Shown: positions 1-6,101 of the stretch, piece by piece
Layout of the letters: every line of letters starts with the position of its first letter
Position numbering within the stretch: the first letter of the stretch is position 1
Source of the DNA: CAZAQS01 sp046485135
GTDB lineage: Bacteria > Chloroflexota > Anaerolineae > Anaerolineales > UBA4823
Assembly: GCA_046485135.1 (NCBI GenBank)
Contig: JAWOHN010000233.1
Coordinates: forward strand, 1 to 6,101
Length of the DNA: 6,101 bases
Direction of reading: 5' to 3'
Notes under the pieces: model-generated
Databases searched by the model: none
Told to the model about the DNA's origin: nothing
Seen by the model: only the letters and a program-made list of their open reading frames with translations
Translations under genes and position numbers: made by a program

Positions 1-2
1 TC

Positions 3-134
3 TTTGAGGAAGCTTACTGGGTAGGTCTGTGGCAGGACCCGGACCTGTTTGGCATCTCAGAGCGCCTGCAGAATGTCAAGATTTCCGGCGCTACCCCCTT
101 CTTTAATGTCTGGGAATGGGATCTGCAACAATAA
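3..134 (+). CDS. Family 5 extracellular solute (peptide)-binding protein, C-terminal 43 residues only
   Basis: The reading frame that enters at position 3 runs open to a TAA at 132-134. It encodes the last 43 residues of a protein that starts outside the window. The peptide contains LWQDPDLFGISERLQNVKI and then TPFFNVWEWD. This resembles the C-terminus of SBP_bac_5 (DppA/OppA-type) binding proteins, where a Trp-Gln-Asp/Asn-Pro segment and a final Phe-Asn-x-x-Glu-Trp-Asp are common. Such proteins bind peptides or other solutes outside the membrane and deliver them to the permease pair. Its place directly before a DppB-type permease, on the same strand, supports the call. Ligand-binding residues and the signal peptide are not visible, so substrate and anchoring cannot be judged. 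Confidence 0.85.
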   Translation, partial: FEEAYWVGLWQDPDLFGISERLQNVKISGATPFFNVWEWDLQQ

Positions 135-168
135 GGTCCTATCCAGTACTTTCGACATAGGATTAATA

Positions 169-209
169 GCCCTTCTCCCCGTCTTCCTCAACTGAGGCGG
201 GGGAAGGGC
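169..209 (+). promoter_or_regulatory. Intergenic GC-rich stem-loop between binding-protein and permease genes
   Basis: Bases 169-175 pair perfectly with 203-209 (7 bp). After a one-base T bulge at 176, bases 177-181 pair with 198-202 (5 bp). After a four-base bulge (182-185), CCTC at 186-189 pairs with GAGG at 194-197 around an AACT loop. That is 16 base pairs in one long hairpin, ending 18 bases before the next start codon. No T-run follows, so a full intrinsic terminator is unlikely. In many binding-protein operons such an element protects the 3' end of the binding-protein mRNA or partly terminates transcription, giving more binding protein than permease. That role is inferred here; the structure itself is read directly. 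Confidence 0.65.
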
Positions 210-227
210 GCGGTTGGAAAGGATAGA

Positions 228-1262
228 ATGAGCCGCTACATCATCCGGCGCTTGCTGCAAGCCATTCCGTTATTGTTCATCATCAGTATTATCCTGTTTG
301 TGTTGATGCAGAACATGGGTGACCCGTTAGCCACCATGGGTGGGCGCACACCCACCCGCTCGGCAGACCGGGAGCGTTTATCACGCCAGCTCGGTCTGGA
401 CAAGCCGGTCTATCTTCAATATATCTACTGGCTGGTGGGCAATGACTGGACCATGGTTGACTTAGATGGAGATGGCGAGGCGGAGACGCCTGGGACTCGT
501 AAGGGTGCGCTGCGTGGGGATTTTGGTACTTCGATTGTCAATCGCGGCCGCCCGGTAACTACGGTGATCATGGACCGGTTGCCGAACACGCTGCTGCTGA
601 TGCTGACTGCTGAAGTGGTGATTATCCTCAGCGCCTTAGTGGTGGGGGTTTATTCGGCCTTGCGCCAGTATTCCCTACTGGATAATATCATGACGGGTAT
701 CTCATTCGTTGGCTTCTCCATGCCGATCTTTTTCATTGCTCTGCTTACCATGTATATCTTTGCCGTCAACTTCAAACGCTGGGGACTGCCCTACCTGCCC
801 ACTGTGGGGATGTTCGACCCGGCGGTGGGCAAGACGCCGGCTGAGGTGGCTCGCCATATGGTCCTACCGGTCTTCAGCATCGCCTTCATCAGCTTTGCTG
901 CTTACAGCCGCTATATCCGCAGCACCATGCTGGATGTACTCAACCAGGACTATATCCGCACCGCCAGATCGAAGGGCTTACCGCACCGCCAGGTGGTATT
1001 CATCCACGCCCTCAAAAACGCCTCTCTGCCAATCGTTACCATCATTGGTCTAGACCTGCCCCTGCTGTTGAGCGGCGCAATCGTGACCGAGCGCATCTTT
1101 GCCTGGCCTGGGATGGGGCGCCTGTTCCTGGATCATGTCTCGCGCGGCGACACGCCGGTGGTCATGGGTATCTTGATGATGGTCGCGATGGCTGTGGTCA
1201 TCTTCCAAATCCTGACCGATATCACCTACGCCTGGTTGGACCCGCGCATCCGCTACGAATGA
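228..1262 (+). CDS. dppB: DppB-type peptide ABC transporter permease
   Basis: This 344-residue integral membrane protein forms half of the pore of a peptide/solute importer. The N-terminus (MSRYIIRRLLQAIPLLFIIS) is the typical DppB start, leading into TM1 (about 9-28). Five further hydrophobic segments lie near 120-143, 155-180, 210-228, 268-290 and 310-336, giving the usual six helices. The cytoplasmic EAA loop that docks on the ATPase is at about 241-270 (RTARSKG...NASLPIV), and the end LDPRIRYE is characteristic. ATG at 228 is preceded by GGAAAGG (216-222) at a spacing of 5. The odd part is the loop between TM1 and TM2. It is enlarged and carries DLDGDGEAE (residues 78-86), which resembles a DxDxDG calcium-binding loop. 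The family call is secure; the true substrate (dipeptide, oligopeptide or sugar) is not known. The stop is followed by dppC after 7 bases. Confidence 0.95.
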   Translation: MSRYIIRRLLQAIPLLFIISIILFVLMQNMGDPLATMGGRTPTRSADRERLSRQLGLDKPVYLQYIYWLVGNDWTMVDLDGDGEAETPGTRKGALRGDFGTSIVNRGRPVTTVIMDRLPNTLLLMLTAEVVIILSALVVGVYSALRQYSLLDNIMTGISFVGFSMPIFFIALLTMYIFAVNFKRWGLPYLPTVGMFDPAVGKTPAEVARHMVLPVFSIAFISFAAYSRYIRSTMLDVLNQDYIRTARSKGLPHRQVVFIHALKNASLPIVTIIGLDLPLLLSGAIVTERIFAWPGMGRLFLDHVSRGDTPVVMGILMMVAMAVVIFQILTDITYAWLDPRIRYE

Positions 1263-1264
1263 GG
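1261..1264 (+). promoter_or_regulatory. Ribosome binding site of dppC, inside the dppB stop codon
   Basis: GAGG at 1261-1264 overlaps the last two bases of the dppB TGA (1260-1262). It lies 5 bases before TTG at 1270 and 11 bases before ATG at 1276. The spacing favours the TTG start, though ATG cannot be excluded. The layout suggests translational coupling of the two permeases. Confidence 0.6.
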
Positions 1265-1269
1265 CTTAC

Positions 1270-2226
1270 TTGAAGATGGACAGCACTGCTGAAAACGGTC
1301 CCCTTATAGCTCTACCGCCAGAAGTAGAAGCGCCCCCCCTCAGTCTGCGCGAGCTGGCCTGGCGCCGCTTCCGCCGCCACAAGATGGCCATATTTGGGTT
1401 GGTCATGCTGGTGCTGCTGATCCTGTACTCGTTCGGTGGAGCGCTGTTCGTGACCGAGAGTTACGCCAACTTCACCGACACCTCTCTGCGCCTGCAACCC
1501 CCCTCAGCCGAGCACCCCTTTGGCACGGACACCATTGGGCGGGATATCCTGGCCCGCACCATCTATGGGGGTCAAATCTCGCTGATGATCGGCTTAACCG
1601 CCGTGATCATCGAGCTGATGATGGGGATCCTGATTGGAGCCCTGGCAGGCTATTACGGTGGAAAACTGGACGCATTGCTGATGCGCTTCACTGAGGCTTT
1701 GCTCAATATACCGCAGATCTTCCTTTTAATAGTGATGGCTAAATATTTCTCAGGGAACGTACCGAACATTAACTTGTTCGGGCGCACCTTGAGCGGCAGT
1801 GTGGTGGTCATCGTGGTCATCATTGGTCTGACCAGCTGGCCTTACCTGGCGCGCATCGTGCGGGCGGAGTTTCTATCCCTGAAAGAGAGGGAGTTTGTCA
1901 CCGCTGCGCGGGCCACCGGCACACCCCGCTTCCAGATAATCTTCCGCCATATTCTGCCGAACTGCGTGGCGCCCATCGTCGTCGCTGCCACCTTGGGGGT
2001 TGCCAATGCCATTTCATTGGAGGCTTATATCAGCTTTCTGGGGCTAGGAGTGCGCCCGCCCACCGCTACCTGGGGCAATATGTTGGAAGGGGCTTACAGT
2101 TATATCGAAACCGCTTACTGGATGTGGCTATTCCCAGGCCTGTTGATTGTTTTAATCGTGCTGAGCATCAACTTCCTGGGAGACGGCCTGCGGGATGCGC
2201 TGGACCCGCGCAGCCGGACAAGCTGA
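1270..2226 (+). CDS. dppC: DppC-type peptide ABC transporter permease
   Basis: This is the second pore subunit, 318 residues from a TTG start (316 from the in-frame ATG at 1276). A cytoplasmic N-terminal arm with an OppC_N-like region (about 22-65: LSLRELAWRRFRRHKMA and then TM1) precedes the signature segment HPFGTDTIGRDILAR (82-96). This segment is diagnostic of DppC/OppC rather than DppB. Further membrane segments lie near 104-128, 142-158, 176-195, 232-255 and 284-303. The EAA loop is at about 207-231 (REFVTAARATGTPR...FRHILPN). The C-terminus NFLGDGLRDALDPR (301-314) is canonical. The gene follows dppB by 7 bases and precedes dppD by 21 bases, so it is part of the same operon and should pair with DppB. 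The length is normal and I see no lesion. Confidence 0.95.
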   Translation: MKMDSTAENGPLIALPPEVEAPPLSLRELAWRRFRRHKMAIFGLVMLVLLILYSFGGALFVTESYANFTDTSLRLQPPSAEHPFGTDTIGRDILARTIYGGQISLMIGLTAVIIELMMGILIGALAGYYGGKLDALLMRFTEALLNIPQIFLLIVMAKYFSGNVPNINLFGRTLSGSVVVIVVIIGLTSWPYLARIVRAEFLSLKEREFVTAARATGTPRFQIIFRHILPNCVAPIVVAATLGVANAISLEAYISFLGLGVRPPTATWGNMLEGAYSYIETAYWMWLFPGLLIVLIVLSINFLGDGLRDALDPRSRTS

Positions 2227-2247
2227 CGGGGCTGGCAGGAGAATAGA

Positions 2248-3239
2248 ATGGCTGCAATGCTGGAGGTCCACAACCTGGTTACCCGCTTCCACACCCCGGA
2301 GGGGACCGTCTTCGCGGTCAACGGCATCTCTTACCATATCGACGAGGGCGAAACCCTGGCGGTTGTGGGTGAGAGCGGCTGCGGGAAATCGGTCAGCATG
2401 CTTTCTATCCTGGGATTGATCCCCGTCCCCCCAGGAGAGATTCCTGATGGCCGTGCCCTGTATGCCGGCGTTGACCTGCTCAAAATCCCGGAGAGGGAGC
2501 TCGAGCGCATCCGCGGCAAACAGATCTCAATGATCTTCCAGGACCCGATGACCTCCTTGAATCCGGTGCTCACCATCCGCCGGCAGTTAACCGAAACGCT
2601 GTGTGTGCATGAAAATATGACCAAAGAGGCTGCCTCACAACAGGCCGTCACTTTGCTGGAATGGGTGGGCATCCCAGATGCCAGCCGGCGACTGGACAGT
2701 TACCCGCACCAATTTTCAGGGGGCATGCGCCAGCGGGTGATGATCGCCATGGCGTTATCCTGTAACCCGCGCTTGCTGATCGCCGATGAGCCAACCACTG
2801 CTTTGGATGTGACCATCCAGGCCCAGATCGTCGAGTTGGTGGTCCGCCTGCGGGAGCAGGTGGGCATGTCAATCATTTGGATCACCCACGATTTGGGGGT
2901 AGTGGCTGGCCTGGCAGATCGAGTAATTGTGATGTACGCCGGTTATATCGTTGAGGAAGCGGATGTCAACAGCCTGTACGATAATCCGCAGCATCCTTAT
3001 ACTCTGGCGCTATTAGCAGCGCTGCCGCGCGCCGACCGGCGCCGCGACCGGCGCTTGAAATCCATCCGCGGCGCCCCGCCTAACCTGTTGGTTGAGCAGC
3101 GCGGCTGCCCCTTTGCACCACGCTGTGAATACGTCATGGAGCGTTGTCTGGTTGAAAACCCATCCCTGATACCGCACACCCCCAATCACCAGGTCGCCTG
3201 TTGGCTGGATCCTGCCGAGCTGCGCCGAGGAGGGACGGA

Positions 3240-3243
<4 letters not shown>
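2248..3243 (+). CDS. dppD: DppD-type peptide ABC transporter ATP-binding protein
   Basis: This 331-residue cytoplasmic ATPase powers the importer as one half of an ATPase heterodimer. All nucleotide-binding motifs are intact: Walker A GESGCGKS (41-48), Q-loop Gln98 in IFQDPMTSLNP, signature FSGGMRQR (156-163), Walker B LLIADEP (176-182) with Glu181, D-loop TALD (184-187) and switch His214. After about residue 250 comes the oligopeptide-type C-terminal region (HPYTLALLAALPR). It holds four cysteines, C287, C293, C300 and C318, matching the [4Fe-4S] site known in DppD/OppD proteins. ATG at 2248 has AGGAG (2237-2241) at a spacing of 6. An in-frame 12-base near-duplication (3034-3057) gives DRRRDRRL just before the C-terminal domain. 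The gene's TGA overlaps the ATG of dppF. Confidence 0.96.
3228..3233 (+). promoter_or_regulatory. Strong ribosome binding site that fixes the dppF start
   Basis: AGGAGG at 3228-3233, inside the end of dppD, lies 6 bases before the ATG at 3240. It is a near-perfect Shine-Dalgarno sequence. It selects this ATG, which overlaps the dppD stop as ATGA, over the in-frame TTG at 3201. Confidence 0.85.
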
Positions 3244-4223
<980 letters not shown>

Positions 4224-4235
4224 GACAGCATGCCG

Positions 4236-4264
4236 AGCGCCCCCTGGATAACGCAGGGGGCGCT
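4236..4264 (+). terminator. Hairpin after dppF, likely transcription terminator
   Basis: AGCGCCCCCTG (4236-4246) is perfectly complementary to CAGGGGGCGCT (4254-4264), an 11-bp GC-rich stem with a 7-base loop. It sits 12 bases after the dppF stop and between two convergent genes, as expected for a terminator. Neither strand has a T-run after the stem, so it may be a non-canonical terminator or a 3'-end stabiliser. It could act on transcripts from both directions. Confidence 0.6.
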
Positions 4265-4276
4265 GTGAATCTATTC

Positions 4277-4292
4277 GAGCGGTTACCCGCTC
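4277..4292 (-). terminator. Small hairpin after the M14 peptidase gene, possible terminator
   Basis: GAGCGG (4277-4282) pairs with CCGCTC (4287-4292) around a four-base loop. The stem begins 6 bases beyond the stop codon of the - strand gene, whose TAA occupies 4301-4299. It is only 6 bp and lacks a T-run, so its role in termination is weakly supported. It may act together with the stronger hairpin at 4236-4264. Confidence 0.35.
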
Positions 4293-4298
4293 AGGAAG

Positions 4299-6101
4299 TT
4301 ACCTCAGACCCTCGTAGATGGCATTGCCGATCAGGCGGAAGGTGTTCTCCGGGTGAACGCGGAAAGTAGCATCGATCCCTACCAGCGTGTAACTGCCATC
4401 GCCGTATAAACCACTCAATACAACTGGCATATCCTCTGCTCCGCTGGTTTGCCAGCCCGGCCAATAACCGGAAACCACAAATTCTGGGCCATCAAAGGTG
4501 GCAACAACCCTGGAAGCGCCCGTTCCCAGGTGGGTAAACCACAACGGGTAATAGACAAAGGCATAATCCTGAGAATTGAAGCCGGCCGCCAGCGGATCAG
4601 CCAGGTCATAGCGCAACTTCACGATGGTATTCCCGCTGTTTGTGGCAAAAGTAGCATCGCTGATACCTGCACTCAAGGCAAACCCTACGCCCGTTCTGAG
4701 CAACCCAATATAGTGTCCCCCAGCCTGCACGAAGTGTGTATATGAAGCCTGTCCCCAACGGTTGAGCGCTGACCAGTCTATGGACTGGTTGATGAAGACA
4801 TCGTAACTATCCAGTCCTCCTGCATTGAACCCCTGGACAGAGATAAGATCATATTGGAAACCGAGCCGCTCCAGCGCCAATCTCAGACCGGCATCCCCCG
4901 AGACAGCCACGCGCAAAGACGTGACGGGCACTGCACTCACAGGGATGTCTTGTAAGGCAGAGACGGTTAGGGCAAAGCGGGAAGCCAGCTCGTTGGCCAG
5001 GCTCGGGTCGGCGGGGAGCACAATCATGCCTGGGCTAAAAGCGCGGCCCTGGTCCTCAAAACCGGTGGTGGTGCGCGTCACCCAAACCCCGCGTTCGACC
5101 AGCTCATTGGTAGCCTGGAACGCTTCCAGGCTGGTCAGCGAGTAGGCATAGGCCCCGACAGCGCCGCCCTCCACCCAACCCCGAGCCAGATCGGCAGATT
5201 TGACCGCGATGGTACTGAGTTCAAGCGGATCTGGCATGACCCAAATGGCTGTGCCCCATAAAAGCGGATTGCTCCACACAGAAGGCGGCGAATAAAAAGT
5301 CAGGCCTTGGATATTGGACATGTCCATGCCGGCTTCCAAGATGGTGTTAGCCAGACCACGCTTGGGTTGGTTCATCCAGACGACATAGGTACCGGCGGGG
5401 AATTCAAATCCATCAAATATGAAGGACTCTACGGTTTGTTCAACCTGGACGTCATTGTCCAGCAGGAACTGTACCAGGCGCTGCGGCTGGTGGCCAGACA
5501 ATTGCAGGGGCATGTCTTTTGGAAGGATATAGGCAGCCGGAAACACTTTGACGGTCAGCTCATTGTATTGCTCGTACTGGGTCTCGTTCAACAGCTCGTC
5601 CGGTATGAGCATCTGCGGTAGGGCCAGGAAGCCGCGCCTGAAGATTTCAATCTGGTCATAGATCATGGCTTGCTGGTGCACAGCCGAATACTTCAGAGCA
5701 CCCCATACAGCTGCAAAGTGAGCGTCGACTCCGCGCTCATCCCTGTAAGGCGTTTCCAGGGTATGCCCGTACCCACCGTGGAACATACCGTACATAGGCG
5801 TATAGGTCGGGGGCCAATCATCCCAGCCCATAGCGTCATCGCGAAAGGGTATCTGGGCCGGGTATCCGGTCTGGGCATACAGCTCAGCTTCCATGGCTAG
5901 TGCCAGCTGGTAAGCCCATTTGATGTAAAGATCATATTCGTAATTCGGATTATGCGGTGGGGTGCAGGGCTCAATCAGCATCGGGCTGACGAAACCATGC
6001 AGGTCCAATATGACCATTGGGTTCCAGTCCTTAATTACCTGCACCGTAGCGCGAGTTTCCGGCTGGGATTGGGTGATGAAATCACGGTTGAGATCAATGC
6101 C
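4299..6101 (-). CDS. M14 zinc carboxypeptidase-family protein with C-terminal GATase-like domain, 5' end missing
   Basis: The frame is open from the right edge to TAA at 4301-4299, giving 600 visible residues. The start lies outside the window. Visible residues 1-8 read GIDLNRDF, matching the substrate-binding Asn-Arg motif of M14 carboxypeptidases. VILDLHG follows, with His35 as the expected third zinc ligand, and then HTLETPYRD, with Glu116 as the expected catalytic Glu. The 81-residue His-Glu distance fits the family. The His-x-x-Glu zinc pair must lie upstream. Residues about 205-265 and 322-383 look like two copies of one alpha/beta unit. From about 395 (LRVAVSG...DVFINQS...AGGHYIGL) the chain resembles a class I glutamine amidotransferase fold, but without the nucleophile Cys. 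The only Cys visible is Cys46, which fits an exported protein. It probably hydrolyses peptides or amides outside the cytoplasm; substrate and localisation are inferred. It is convergent with the transporter operon. Confidence 0.85.
   Translation of the reverse strand, partial: GIDLNRDFITQSQPETRATVQVIKDWNPMVILDLHGFVSPMLIEPCTPPHNPNYEYDLYIKWAYQLALAMEAELYAQTGYPAQIPFRDDAMGWDDWPPTYTPMYGMFHGGYGHTLETPYRDERGVDAHFAAVWGALKYSAVHQQAMIYDQIEIFRRGFLALPQMLIPDELLNETQYEQYNELTVKVFPAAYILPKDMPLQLSGHQPQRLVQFLLDNDVQVEQTVESFIFDGFEFPAGTYVVWMNQPKRGLANTILEAGMDMSNIQGLTFYSPPSVWSNPLLWGTAIWVMPDPLELSTIAVKSADLARGWVEGGAVGAYAYSLTSLEAFQATNELVERGVWVTRTTTGFEDQGRAFSPGMIVLPADPSLANELASRFALTVSALQDIPVSAVPVTSLRVAVSGDAGLRLALERLGFQYDLISVQGFNAGGLDSYDVFINQSIDWSALNRWGQASYTHFVQAGGHYIGLLRTGVGFALSAGISDATFATNSGNTIVKLRYDLADPLAAGFNSQDYAFVYYPLWFTHLGTGASRVVATFDGPEFVVSGYWPGWQTSGAEDMPVVLSGLYGDGSYTLVGIDATFRVHPENTFRLIGNAIYEGLR

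Noticed and set aside
135..168. Promoter for dppB, or a second hairpin (TCCTAT 137-142 with ATAGGA 157-162)
   Set aside because: No convincing -35/-10 pair at proper spacing. The 6-bp stem has a 14-base loop and is too weak to claim.
709..1053. Open frame of 114 codons inside dppB
   Set aside because: It lies wholly within a conserved permease gene in another frame, has an atypical Ser/Arg/Cys-rich product and no ribosome site.
3201..3239. Longer dppF start at the in-frame TTG 3201
   Set aside because: The extra 13 residues are unlike the family, no good ribosome site precedes the TTG, and the ATG at 3240 has AGGAGG at ideal spacing and overlaps the dppD stop.
4449..5900. Several + strand open frames opposite the M14 gene
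   Set aside because: They are antisense to a gene with clear M14 motifs, and their products show no domains or plausible starts.
6042..6044. GTG at 6044 as the start of the M14 gene
   Set aside because: The frame stays open to the window edge, and the conserved GIDLNRDF motif of M14 lies upstream of this GTG, so the gene must begin outside the window.

Overview
The window is an ordinary-looking piece of bacterial chromosome. It holds the end of a peptide-type ABC transport operon on the + strand and, facing it, a large partial zinc-carboxypeptidase (M14) gene on the - strand. The operon reads: tail of a family 5 substrate-binding protein (3-134), an intergenic hairpin, a DppB-type permease (228-1262), a DppC-type permease (1270-2226), a DppD-type ATPase (2248-3243) and a DppF-type ATPase (3240-4223). 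This is the classic dppABCDF order. Gaps are 7 and 21 bases and then a 4-base overlap, so the four complete genes are almost certainly one transcript. A perfect 11-bp GC-rich hairpin (4236-4264) follows the last ATPase.

The transporter should work as follows. The lipoprotein or secreted binding protein captures a peptide (or another solute of this superfamily, such as an oligosaccharide) outside the membrane. The two six-helix permeases form the pore. The two ATPases, both with intact Walker A, Q-loop, signature, Walker B and switch His, drive import. Both ATPases also carry a C-terminal four-cysteine motif of the kind that holds a [4Fe-4S] cluster in DppD/OppD proteins. The exact substrate cannot be read from the sequence.

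From 4299 to the right edge, on the - strand, is the 3' part of an M14 metallopeptidase. It shows the substrate-binding Asn-Arg, the third zinc His and the catalytic Glu. A duplicated alpha/beta linker follows, and then a C-terminal glutamine-amidotransferase-like domain without a nucleophile Cys. Its N-terminus, including the first two zinc ligands and any signal peptide, lies outside the window. It may be an extracytoplasmic peptidase that feeds the peptide importer, but it is convergently transcribed and the link is only inference.

The likely source is a member of the Chloroflexota (Anaerolineae-like). The DppB permease has an extracytoplasmic insertion containing a DxDxDG loop that I associate with transporters of that group, and base composition is moderately GC-rich. 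This assignment is tentative. I see no tRNA, rRNA, CRISPR array, insertion sequence, prophage or defence gene. No gene-free stretch exceeds 100 bases. I do not see a previously undescribed system here; the most interesting points are the calcium-loop-like insert in DppB and the architecture of the M14 protein.
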